DNA from: Undaria pinnatifida
Lineage: Eukaryota; Sar; Phaeophyceae; Laminariales; Alariaceae
NCBI GenBank assembly: GCA_012845835.1
Contig: JABAKD010000026.1
Span: 16,063,761 to 16,127,760, forward strand
Direction: 5' to 3'
Length of the DNA stretch: 64,000 nucleotides
A program made the translations under genes and the position numbers. Shown one piece after another: positions 1 through 8,773 of this stretch; position 1 is the first letter of the stretch, and the number at the start of each line of letters is the position of its first letter. The notes under the pieces are model-generated. The model was not told the DNA's origin. It ran no database searches and worked only from the letters and a program-made list of their open reading frames with translations.

Positions 1-135
1 CCAGTAACGATGATAAATTTGCACTCCTTCTCTTCGCCTCTAAACCTAGCAAAAGCGTTCAGCAAGCCGTCATCGACAAAGTTCGTGCCATCGCTGTCAC
101 CCCCGCTATCGCCACCCTTATTCCCGTTCCCGGCT

Positions 136-199
136 TCCTCCTCCTCCTCCTCCTCCCCTTCCTCCGCTTGCGGCCGCTGCTGCTGCTGCCGCTGCTGCT
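136..199. repeat. TCC and CTG trinucleotide runs
   Basis: A (TCC)n run at 136-158 is followed by a (CTG)n-like run at 175-199. Reading through gives only Ser- or Cys-rich low-complexity peptide. I see no gene in the first 390 bases. Confidence 0.8.
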
Positions 200-398
200 T
201 TTCTATCTTCTTGTCGCCGTCAACTCGCTGCTTGCTTCCTCCGCCACGAAGTATTCGGCAAGTCCATTCCACCCCTGCATACACGCCGAACACGATGTGC
301 ACATGCCCGTGTAAGCCCCGCTAGAACTGCGCCCATGCTTCGGGGGACACATGACTTCGAGAGGAGTTAGAGTGGACAATTTTTCGCCATAGTAGAGA

Positions 399-575
399 AC
401 CCTCTATAGCGCCGGTTGACTATTAATAGTGCCGGTTGCCCACTATAGTACCTGTAAATCGGTTGGCACAGACGGGAACATGCACCAGTGGCGGCATGCG
501 GAGTAGTGCCGGTTGCCGCTATAGCGCGGTTGTTTCCGACTGTCGCATACCGGCACTGTACAGGGACCACTATTG
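399..575. mobile_element. Relic related to the MITE at 9,077-10,016
   Basis: The stretch starting with CCCTCTATAGCGCCGG aligns with the subterminal part of the mariner-type MITE at 9,077. The order of short blocks is the same (CCCTCTATAG, then AGTGC-GGT, then GCCC, then TATAGT, then GTAAA). It is clearly diverged and has no recognisable opposite end or target duplication. I read it as a decayed fragment of the same or a sister family. Confidence 0.45.
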
Positions 576-681
576 TACTACAGGCAAAACATATGTGCGG
601 AATGTGTAGTGGAGGCCGACAGTAGTTGCCAAGAGTTGTGGTCTATACCAGCGCCTGGTAAAATTAGCTCTTTCGGGACTT

Positions 682-826
682 GATGATAGTATAGGATCGC
701 AGCATAGAAGGGTAGTATAGGATGATGATATAGGATGATAGTATAGGATGATAGTATAGGATGATAGTATAGGATGATAGTATAGGGTGATAGTACATGA
801 TTATAGTATAGGATGATAGTATAGTG
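682..826. repeat. 13-bp tandem repeat (minisatellite)
   Basis: About ten units of GTATAGGATGATA, the middle ones identical and the outer ones degenerate. No coding potential. The unit echoes the ATAG-rich sequence found elsewhere in the window. Confidence 0.9.
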
Positions 827-1344
827 ACCGAAAAGTATACCAGTAAGCTCTCAGCGGTCTACGAATATAGTGCGGGCACACTATATAGCGCAATGCAGCA
901 AGAGTAGGACCATGCTCCGCCCATGTCCGTTCATATGGTTCCTTGCATCGTGCATATTTCCTTGCATTGAAGTTATTAAAACAATCGCAGCACCCCCCGA
1001 CCGAGCAGAGGTCGAAGCTGGAATGCTGGGATCGTTGGTTTTCTTGTCGTCGTTCTTCCTTCCACCCTGTGCCTGAATCAATGAATAGGGCTACTGCTGT
1101 ATCTAGTCGACGCAAAGGGTTCGAGTCGGCAAACTCCTGTGACGGTGTGAGTAAAAACGCGAAGCACGTGATAACATTCCGCCAGTAAGCTCATCGACCA
1201 GACTATATAATAGCAGCGACGGGATGTTACGTGTGACGGATGCTGCAATCTGCTATTGGCATATGTTGTGTCTCTGCTCGCCCCCAAGGCCCCAAAAGAC
1301 CCCGAGTATGTTCGCATATGATACCACATTGTTGTTCTTGTTGT
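827..1344. other. No supported gene
   Basis: Short open frames on both strands overlap one another and none has a recognisable motif. I see no repeat shared with the rest of the window. Confidence 0.5.
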
Positions 1345-2028
1345 TGTTCTCACAGTAACTCGCATAATCAAGTCCATGGTCACAGGACAGGCTGCAGTCA
1401 CTCTGGAGCTGAGGAATACCCCAGGGAAAGAACACAAACTAACCAGAGGTGGTAGACGCATATATCACAGCTGACGCAATTCATGCCTACACCAGAAATA
1501 TATAAAATTGAAATCGGGGGTCAGCCTACGATGTGCCAGGTCCATACTAGTGCATACGTCTCACTACTCGCGCCTGGAAAAACCGACTTAGCGCTTGCCA
1601 CCCAAGAAATACTACCACGTATATATTGTATGTAGTACCTTATCACTACGCATACGCACGACGAAGTCAATTGGAAAAAAAGAAACAAAGAAAAAAAAGA
1701 AGATAAAGGAAAGAAAATACAAGAAAGCGAAAAACGAAAAACGAAAGGAAATATAAGAAAAGACAAGAAAAGCAAGAAAAAACAAGACAAGAAGAGGAAG
1801 CATGGAAACGAAACGAGAAACATGTCGTACAATTAATAGCAGACCCCATGAACTGACTAAAGACGGCATTGGGCTTATAGAGGGTATCAAGTGCATCATC
1901 AATGTCCCTGGGAGAGAACGCAACATGGCGAAGAAGTCAGGGCGGTCTTACGCTATCTTGTGGCGGCCAATGGAAGGCCCACAGACCCAGACATCAGTCT
2001 CTTGGGCAGGACGCCCCCCCTTCCGCCC
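1345..2028 (-). repeat. Dispersed repeat, copy A (inverted relative to 24,140-24,865)
   Basis: The reverse complement of this stretch matches 24,140-24,865 along its whole length, with small indels. Landmarks include the block around CAAGAGACTGA, a block ending near TCTGCTA, a pyrimidine-rich stretch (purine-rich here, 1,673-1,800) and a block containing CTCCAGAGT. Both copies are bordered on the same side by a poly-C/poly-G tract. There is no protein motif; open frames in the pyrimidine-rich part are Phe/Leu/Ser low complexity. It is probably a non-autonomous mobile element, of unknown class. Confidence 0.75.
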
Positions 2029-2090
2029 TTCCCCCCCCCCCCCCTCGCCCCCCTCCCCCCTCCACCCCTTCCCCCCCCCCCCCGCTCCCG
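2029..2090. repeat. Poly-C-rich tract
   Basis: Runs of up to about 12 C with few interruptions. It sits at the edge of copy A of the dispersed repeat, as a G-tract does beside copy B. Confidence 0.85.
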
Positions 2091-3059
2091 CCGGCCGCTT
2101 AGAGATGCCGACGGTGGATGGCGCTGTCGCAGCCTTTGCGCGTCGCTCTGCAGCTTTGCGTCTCTCTGTCTCACGCCAATTCCGCATGAACAACTTGGCT
2201 CCCTCCTCTACTCGTCGAAATCATCTGCCGGCCTTCTGAGCAGTGTTCGCCACCTTTCGAATTTCATTCCGAACACCGACATATCCTCATTCAGATGAGC
2301 CAGCCAGTCCTTCTCTTGCCCCCCTGAGTAGCCCCTACCCCCAACAAGCTCCCCAAACGTCACCCTCTGTGGCAGACGCTCCTCCCGCATACGTGATACG
2401 AATCGGGCAAATCCGTTTGCGCACTATCGCCTCTATGCCTTCGGATGCTGTCTTGGCAAGCGCGTCGGCGTACGATAGGGTGTGGTCGTCGCGCTTCCGT
2501 TGCCGCCATACCAGGCATCGAAGGAGCATGGAGTGGTGAACCCGTCGTAGCCTGTCATGTACTGTACCAGGTACCAGCTGTCATCTACCCGAATCTACCA
2601 AACGGTCTCCTCGTACTTCAAGCTATGCAAGCTATATACCTCGCTGCGGTCTCGCATGGGCCTACGGCAATCTACGAGTACCAGAAACGGCTACCGGTTA
2701 CCGGTACAGCAGTCCCCGAGTAGGCTCCGCGTAGAGATACAGTTCGAAGAAGTCTACTGCGAAGTGCGCTCGCCTTCCGTGCATGCAGTACAAGTTGTAC
2801 GTGATAGTCGGCCTCTCGATTAAAGTAGAGCCTTGTTCTACGCAGCCGCTAGAGCTTAACTTCCCGCATGCCCTTTGTACGTAGCTCTATGGCAGTAACA
2901 TCTGTGGAGCAACACGAATGCCAGGGTGCATCGCCTCACCAGACCAGGACACGCGGGATCTCGCACTTGCGCCGGACGACTTTGAACCGAAAGTGTACGT
3001 ACGTACAGCAGATACGTAGGCTTATGGTTAGGCTGTAGAGTTGCTTGATATATCTGATA
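2091..3059. other. No supported gene
   Basis: Open frames of 60-100 codons occur on both strands without recognisable domains. A palindromic GGTACC-containing motif (TACCAGGTACCAG) lies near 2,567 and has relatives elsewhere in the window. Confidence 0.45.
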
Positions 3060-3358
3060 TAGATTCACTTGATAAAAAGATTCACTTGATAAAAAGATAC
3101 ATTTCCCTTCACAGCTGTCAGATTTTGTCCCCCTCAGAAACGGGTTTTATAGTTTCCGCGCACAGACTGACTAAAATCATCCTGTTGACCCTGATAGCTA
3201 CACTGTAGTTGTAAGGGGAGTCGCCGACCTATATCCTTAATGAGGACACACAACTCGTAATGCGCGCGATCGGAGTATCACACACAGCTTGCAAAGATGA
3301 GTTTCGACGAAATCTTCGATCTCACAGCTGGAGTGTATTTTCAATTTTTATAATATAC
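3060..3358 (+). mobile_element. C-tract retroposon, 5'-truncated copy
   Basis: This copy carries the ~300-bp conserved 3' part of the family: the module with TTTGTCCCCCTCAGAAACGG, then TTTCCGCGCACAGA, then AGTCGCCGACCTATATCC, then CAGCTTGCAAAGATGAG, ending CAGCTGGAGTGTATTTT plus an AT tail. The upstream C-tract modules are absent. Two tandem copies of a 19-bp unit (GATTCACTTGATAAAAA) lie at its 5' edge. No open frame is conserved between copies of the family. Confidence 0.8.
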
Positions 3359-3746
3359 CAAAACAGTCCGTCTCTGGACTACTGAAGCGTGCGACTCCCA
3401 CCAGGAAAGACCGGACAGCAACTCTCAAGCAAAGCACGCAAGTCTCCTCAACGAGAAATTGTTGTTGAAGTCAAGCGCAGGACAACAGCATCACAGCATC
3501 ACAGCAGTCCTCCACTCACCCTCAACGCCAGTCTCCTCGCCTACAGATCCGCCGCATTTCCCAGCGCTCTCAGCCACAAGACCACCAACAGCTGTGCCAG
3601 CAAACAAGGTCCGCCTCTCCCTTGAACTTTGCCTCCTCCGACCTCTCCACCCAAGGAACTCGGAGCGTCTAATGCCATCGCTAATAGGCAGGCTGGTCAG
3701 CGGTGCTGTCGTAGCAAGGTGGGGTGCTAGTCGGGTTGACGCATAG

Positions 3747-4079
3747 GCGCCGCCGGAGCACGCAGCTAAACCGAGGCCAACTGCTACCGCTGCTGCTCGA
3801 GCTGAGGTTCGTTTCAAACGGCACGAGTTTAAGACATCACCGCGGGAGGTAGAGGAGCAACGCATAGGCCGTCGAGCCGGCTTGGTTTCGATGACAACAA
3901 GTCTACTACCATGGGTAGGAGCTGAGGCTCCTCCGATAGTCGAGGTCATCGCAGAAGCAGCAGCAGCAGTAGCAGCAACAACAGCTTGGGCACGTCTGGG
4001 ACACACAAACGAACTTTTAGCGAGTCTGCATCTTGCATGCTGCGTAGGGCCTGATGTGAGAACGCCTCAGGTTAAAGCG
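3747..4079 (+). CDS. Possible exon, Ala-rich, unknown
   Basis: An open frame follows a stop at 3,744. Its N-terminal half is charged, with runs rich in Arg, Glu and Lys. An Ala-rich stretch (about residues 72-84) comes next, and the frame ends near a donor-like CTCAG|GTTAAA at about 4,070. Composition suggests a coiled-coil or linker region. No family is recognised and no second exon can be joined with confidence. It may be part of an old transposon gene. Confidence 0.2.
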
Positions 4080-4182
4080 AACTCCCTTAAATTTATAATT
4101 GGGACGTGTAGGTTGTGGTTCCTAAGGTATGGAAACCCCGGGGTAATACCCTTAACTATCCCCTTTTTGGTTCTCGGGAGCC

Positions 4183-4524
4183 GTGTCATGCTTTGTCTTG
4201 AAAATTGGATGGAAATTCAAACTTCTTCTCGCAGAAACCACAAAGAAAACAACGAAGACACACCATCACGCCAGCCACGACCACCACCAGGACAGACCGA
4301 TCTCAAGCACATATCCGGCCTCGCAGAAGAAGACTGCCATCAGCCGAGCAGAGGCCCAGGAGATAGCAGAAGCAGCAGCAGCAGAACAAGAAGAAGCGGA
4401 AAGGAGAGCAGCAGCAAATCAACGCCGGGCCATTCCACAGGTACGGTATGATACCCACCGCAGCAGCGAGCACGCACAACGAACTCGCCCAAACACCCAA
4501 CGGCAGCAACACGCAGCCGTGTAG
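4183..4524 (+). CDS. Possible coiled-coil ORF, unknown
   Basis: A 113-residue frame. Residues about 68-98 (starting AISRAEAQEIAEAAAAEQEE) are rich in Ala, Glu, Gln and Arg with heptad-like spacing, so a short coiled coil is likely. The first 30 residues look unrelated and may be intron or untranslated sequence. No domain is recognised. The CAG-rich DNA underneath could produce such a peptide by chance. Confidence 0.22.
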   Translation: MSCFVLKIGWKFKLLLAETTKKTTKTHHHASHDHHQDRPISSTYPASQKKTAISRAEAQEIAEAAAAEQEEAERRAAANQRRAIPQVRYDTHRSSEHAQRTRPNTQRQQHAAV

Positions 4525-4833
4525 TGAGGTATAAGAAACATGTGTTATTGCTGTGCTTCTCTCTTCCTCTCCTGTTCGTGTCTTGTCTCTATCCTCTTTC
4601 TTAGTCTCCCGCACTCTCTGGTTCTCTCTTTGCTTCTCCCCCTCTTCTATCTGTTTTCTGTACGTACGTATCTTTCTGCATTGCGAACGTATGGCAATAA
4701 AGTATGCTGCTGCACTGCTGTACCTGGTATATCATACCTGGTACCAAGTATATCATGCCAAGTACCATACAGCAGCAGCAGTATCACACACAAGAGTAGA
4801 TCGGGCGTCACAGATGGCGGACTGCTGTATCAT

Positions 4834-5480
4834 ACCCTGGTGCGCCTTGAATAATTAACTATGTTAACCCCTTTACAACTGGAAACCCGTTTTTGGGGAC
4901 AAAATTACTTGGATTTAGTATAGGGAGGGGTTCGGGGGCGTTTTCGCAACACCACCCGTCACACCCATACCGACACTCCTGCAAAATCTTGTTAACAACA
5001 ACTCGTGGTGGGAACCGATGATATGCAGCCGCACACTCCTTCAACAAGGCACCCATCACGTCTACGCCCAGGACATGAAGAAACACTACCAATTCGCCAG
5101 CGTCTTACACCCTGGTGCGCCTTGAATAATTAACTATGTTGAGATTTCTTTGCGCAACACCACCCGTCACACCCATACCGACATTCATGCCAAATCTTGT
5201 TAACAACTCGTTGTGGGAACCGATGATATGCCGCCTCACACTCCTTGGGGTTAGGGTTAGGGTTAGGGTTTTACATCCTGGTGCACCTTGAATAATTAAT
5301 TATGTTAAGATCGTTTTCGCATCACCACCCCTCACACCCATATCGACACCCCTGCTAAATCTTGTTAACAACTCGTGGTGGGAACCGAAGATTTGCCGCC
5401 TCACACTCCTTCAAGGAGGCCCCCATCACGTCTACGCCCAGGACATGAAGAAATACCACCGATTCGCCAGTGTTCTACAC
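4834..5480 (+). repeat. Tandem repeat of three units with embedded telomere arrays
   Basis: Units begin at 4,834, 5,109 and 5,275, each with CCTGGTGCRCCTTGAATAAT. They share blocks around CACCCATACCGAC, AATCTTGTTAACAA and GGGAACCGA. Unit 1 is longest (275 bp), unit 2 is 166 bp and unit 3 about 206 bp; the size differences are internal. Units 1 and 3 share a 3' part (TCTACGCCCAGGACATGAAG) absent from unit 2. A telomere array lies between units 2 and 3 and another after unit 3. This looks like subtelomeric satellite DNA. Confidence 0.85.
5247..5271 (+). repeat. Interstitial telomere array (TTAGGG)
   Basis: Three perfect TTAGGG units plus flanking partial units, between tandem-repeat units 2 and 3. 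The G-rich strand is the + strand, so the array points to the right. Confidence 0.92.
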
Positions 5481-5514
5481 CCCAACCCTAACCCTAACCC
5501 TAACCCTAACCTAA
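5481..5514 (-). repeat. Interstitial telomere array (CCCTAA)
   Basis: Four perfect CCCTAA units plus degenerate edges directly after unit 3. It is opposite in orientation to the array at 5,247, so the two G-strands point toward each other across about 210 bp. Confidence 0.92.
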
Positions 5515-5515
5515 A

Positions 5516-6035
5516 CAATATATCCAGTAACCTATGCCGTAACTCTAATTCATCCCCCTCCCCCCCCCCCCTTTCAAATCTTCCCAACCACCCGAACCAT
5601 CGCCTAGACGTAGGTCCACGTGTATAGCAAGTCCCTACATCTTTGCGGCCTAAAGCTGCTGGAATCCCCTTCCCCTCCCCCGCTCCCCCAAACCCCGAAC
5701 CCCCCCCCACCCCTTCGAACACTTCGCGCTCTCCTCACTGGTTGTACGACTTACAGCATACACTTGATAAACTGATGCATTTCCTTCCACAGCTGACAGA
5801 TTTTGTCCCCCTCTGAAACGGGTTTTATAGTTTCCGCGCACAGACTGACTAACATCACCCTGTTGACCGTGATAACTACACTGTAGTTGCAAGGGGAGTC
5901 GCCGACCTATATCCTTAATGAGGACACACAACCCGTGATACGCGCGATCGGAGTATCACACACAGCTTGCAAAGATGAGTTTCTACAAAATCTTCGATCT
6001 CGCAGCTGGAGTGTATTTTTATTTTTATAATATAT
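5516..6035 (+). mobile_element. C-tract retroposon copy with possible 8-bp target duplication
   Basis: It contains the conserved 3' part (5,745-6,035) and, upstream, two C-tract modules including the block CGCCTAGACGTAGG. The sequence AATATATC occurs at the left edge (about 5,516) and again after the AT tail (about 6,026), which could be an 8-bp target duplication. Insertion was directly beside the telomere array. Confidence 0.7.
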
Positions 6036-6039
6036 CTAC

Positions 6040-6295
6040 GCAATGCACTTGTACGTAAAATGTGATTTGTTTTTTTTGGCTCGCTGCTATCAGGTGGCAA
6101 ACGGTTTCTTCTCCCACTGTCGCCTGCGGGGCAAGCAAGACTGCCATTGGTACATCATGGACCATGTCTGGATCTCGGCCGCGCTCCGTGGCGGTGCTCG
6201 GCGTATTAGACATCGCTGAGCTGGCTTTATTTGGCAGGGGATTGCGTTCCGCTCTGAGACGAGCAGGTCAATAGGAACACAGCATTTGTTTTTTT
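6040..6295. other. No supported gene
   Basis: Overlapping open frames on both strands (62-70 codons) have no recognisable domain. The stretch links the retroposon to the duplicated block that follows. Confidence 0.4.
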
Positions 6296-7372
6296 TAACA
6301 TTTTTGGATAGACCTTAATACTTTTCTTTACTTTTTGTTTTATTAGTAAAAACATGGCCCGCTACCCGTCCAGTCTCGAATCCCCTGTCCTGTGCTTATC
6401 ACAACCTCTTCGCAGTTGCAGCAGTAGAAGCAGCAGTAGCCGCAGCAGTGGCCGCAGCGCAACGGCAGGAGCAGCAGCTGGAGCAATATACAGAAGCAGC
6501 AGCAGCAGCGAAACACATCTGCCGAGCGCCATATCGTTCGCGGCGGCGAGCAGCGTGCAGACTGAGGTGTTTCACGCGCGGAAATGAGCTTGTACATGCA
6601 GTGTCGGCCGGGAATATAGGGAACAATACAACAATCATATCCTACTGTGAATTTCCCTTATATTTTCGCCCAGAAAGAAGCTGCGAACACATCCGCGACG
6701 TTTGGTTTGCTTCCTCGGGCACCGTTGTAGCTACGTGGAACCGTGTGCGCCTGGTGAACGCCCGACGGGGGGCGGGTTTCCTCTACTTCGACGGGGTCGG
6801 AACTGCCTATTTCCGTCGCGAGTTGGCCGGCATCGGCCGAGAGAGGGTGGCCGGAAAGAGAGAGGGTGGCCGGAGGTGAGGCGCCTGGTGCCTCCATGAA
6901 AACAAAACAAATCGGGGAGACATTGCAAGAGGCCTGGAACGAGCAACCCTCATCGTTTTACTGATATTGATGAACTTTTGCATTTTTTTTCAGGTTTTTG
7001 TTTTGTTTGTAAACAAATGGTCCGCTACCCGCCCAGTCTTGAAAAGCCTGCTCTGTTTTTATCGCAACCCTTTCAGCAGTTGCACCAGTAGAAGCAGCAG
7101 TAGCCGCAGCAGTTGTCGCAGCACAAAAAGCAGCAGCAGCTGGAGCAATGTACAGTAGCAGCAGTACACATCTGCCGAGCGCAGTATCTCTCGCGGCGGC
7201 GAGCAGGGCCGAGGGTGCAGACAGGGGTGTATCATTCGCCGAAATGGGCCCTGTAATCTCGCGTGGTGTGCCGTGTAGGCCGGGAACAAAAGGCACAATA
7301 AATAATCATATCCAATGGTCAACGCCCCCTAAATTGTCGCCCACCAAGAAACTAGAACACATCCTTCAAGCC
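6296..7372 (+). repeat. Duplicated ~400-bp Ala-rich block (two copies)
   Basis: Copy 1 (about 6,296-6,712) and copy 2 (about 6,960-7,372) are direct repeats, roughly 75-80% identical. Each has a T-rich stretch, then CCCGCTACCCG, then a pyrimidine-rich acceptor-like signal ending in CAG, then a GCAGCAGTAGCCGCAGCAG core, then CATCTGCCGAGCGC, and a tail with CATATCC. A segmental duplication of an exon-like unit is the simplest reading. Confidence 0.75.
6412..6879 (+). CDS. Possible Ala/Gln-rich exon, unknown
   Basis: The frame starting AVAAVEAAVAAAV is open across the CAG-rich core and to the stop at 6,879. The second copy of the block keeps the same start (AVAPVEAAVAAAVVAAQ), so this reading frame may be the real one. 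The Ala-rich part is helical by composition; downstream residues are Arg/Cys-rich without a known motif. The upstream TATC-CAACC-TT-CAG signal resembles a 3' splice site. No family is recognised. Confidence 0.25.
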   Translation, partial: AVAAVEAAVAAAVAAAQRQEQQLEQYTEAAAAAKHICRAPYRSRRRAACRLRCFTRGNELVHAVSAGNIGNNTTIISYCEFPLYFRPERSCEHIRDVWFASSGTVVATWNRVRLVNARRGAGFLYFDGVGTAYFRRELAGIGRERVAGKREGGRR

Positions 7373-7765
7373 GTGCGATTGTCCATTGTCCGCCTGCTCT
7401 CTCACTGGGTCGTTCCATTGCGTGTGTAGTATATGTGTGTGACACGTCTAGTTCCTCGTTTCACAAATAACATGTTACGTGCGTTGCCTGTGACTCCCTT
7501 TTCGCCTTGCGACGTCCCCGGGACTTGACGTTACACACATCCCGGAAAGGGAACCTTGCAATGTGTATATAGTCTATAGAACAAAGAAGCAAAAACAAAA
7601 GTACCAAAAAATATGAACTAGTCTAGTCTGCAGATAAATTTATAGACTGTATAGTCTATTTAGTCTATTCACCCCATTAATTATCCTCGCACTACTGTTG
7701 CCCTCCCTCCCAGTAGTGGTGATAACTCAGATCTGAGGTCACATTGCGGGCCCTCATCCCCTTCC
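7373..7765. other. No supported gene; TATAGTCTA cluster
   Basis: No coding signal. TATAGTCTAT occurs at about 7,567 and 7,650, with inverted and partial copies beside the second, forming an imperfect palindrome (7,640-7,662). Confidence 0.5.
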
Positions 7766-8350
7766 TGTAATAGAGTGCTCTCCGTAGAAGGATAGAGTAT
7801 AGATTCGACGTGAAACCATGTCATGGTTGAGGTGAAACCACGTGATGTTAGATGTCACATTCACGTCAAGGCCATCATAGATGGGCGATAATGTAGGTGA
7901 CGATGATGGGACAAGCAGGACGCCCCACACCTCAATAACTGCTCTACCTGCTCTACCTGCTCTGAGCTCCATCATAGGGTTGTAAATCTTGCAATGAGGC
8001 GTTCATGCGTCAATATTACGAGGTGTGGGGGAATCTACAGCCTCATTTTCGTTTTTTTCGAATAGCCGCATCTTTGATCCCCTTTCCAGTTCTGGATGTT
8101 TTGTTTAGACATCCTTTGACTGCAAGGTGATCTGCATCTACGACTATTCAGGGTGGCCTAATGTAATGGAGTGACCTCCGTAGAAGGATAGTTTATACTG
8201 CAGATTCGACGTGAAACCATGTCATGGTTGACGTGAAACCACGTGACATTGGATGTCACATTCACGTCAAGGCCATCATAGATGGCCGATAATGTAGGTG
8301 ACGATGATGGGACAAGCAGGACGCCCCACATCTCTCTACCTGCTCTACCT
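7766..8350 (+). mobile_element. Miniature LTR element (TRIM-like) fossil
   Basis: Direct repeats at 7,766-about 7,962 and 8,162-about 8,350 both start TGTAAT-GAGTG and share blocks such as CCGTAGAAGGATAG and TCACATTCACGTCAAGG. They flank only about 200 bp. The inner stretch (about 7,985-8,160) matches, inverted, the sequence just inside the Ty3-type LTR at 10,204-10,380, and the repeat start TGTAATAGAGTGC matches that element's LTR start. I infer a short non-autonomous LTR element related to the Ty3-type neighbour, in the opposite orientation. No genes. Confidence 0.55.
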
Positions 8351-8690
8351 TGCGGACCGTGTGCCTGGGCCTGTTTTGTCTGTCTTTTAGAGTTCAATGC
8401 AGAGGAAATAATGTACAATCTTTTGAGTCTATCCAGCGAGCCATGAGGAGAGACCCAACAAGGGCTCCGGAACCCATGAGGAGCACGCTTCCCAACACTG
8501 ACCGACCACGCATCCCCCACTCGGAGTACCACCACACCTCCCCACTACGGTACGTGCATTCATTTATCGCGAGAAGAAAGATGATTTTTTTTCCCTCGTC
8601 GATTCGCGTAGAATTGTGCGTACCCACGCTGCTGTTAGGCGCTTTCAGCAGTTGATCCCCCTTTTTTGCATTTTTTGCAATAAAGTCAAA
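8351..8690. other. No supported gene
   Basis: Open frames of about 77-101 codons on both strands lack any known motif. Confidence 0.4.
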
Positions 8691-8767
8691 GTCTCACCAC
8701 GTGGGAATCGAAGTCAAGGACCAACGCGAGTAGTATTCGGGGATAACCACTAGACTGCGCGGGCGAC
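8691..8767 (-). pseudogene. tRNA-like relic
   Basis: The minus strand has an A-box-like CAGTCTAGTGGTTAT, a possible anticodon arm (stem CCCGA/TCGCG with one mismatch, loop ATACTAC, so anticodon ACT would read Ser), and a B-box-like TTCGATTCC followed by CCCAC. The T-stem 5' strand does not pair and the acceptor pairs only about 5 of 7. It could be a decayed tRNA gene or a SINE head. The LTR of the Ty3-type element begins six bases upstream of its 5' end. Confidence 0.45.
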
Positions 8768-8773
8768 CGGCAA

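Noticed and set aside
1802-2239. Proline-rich open frames over the poly-C tract
   Set aside because: Low-complexity DNA gives long frames by composition; the sequence belongs to a dispersed repeat.
5247-5514. A true chromosome end
   Set aside because: Unique and repeat DNA continues on both sides and the two arrays face each other.
8691-8767. A functional tRNA gene
   Set aside because: A and B boxes are recognisable, but T-stem and acceptor pairing fails.
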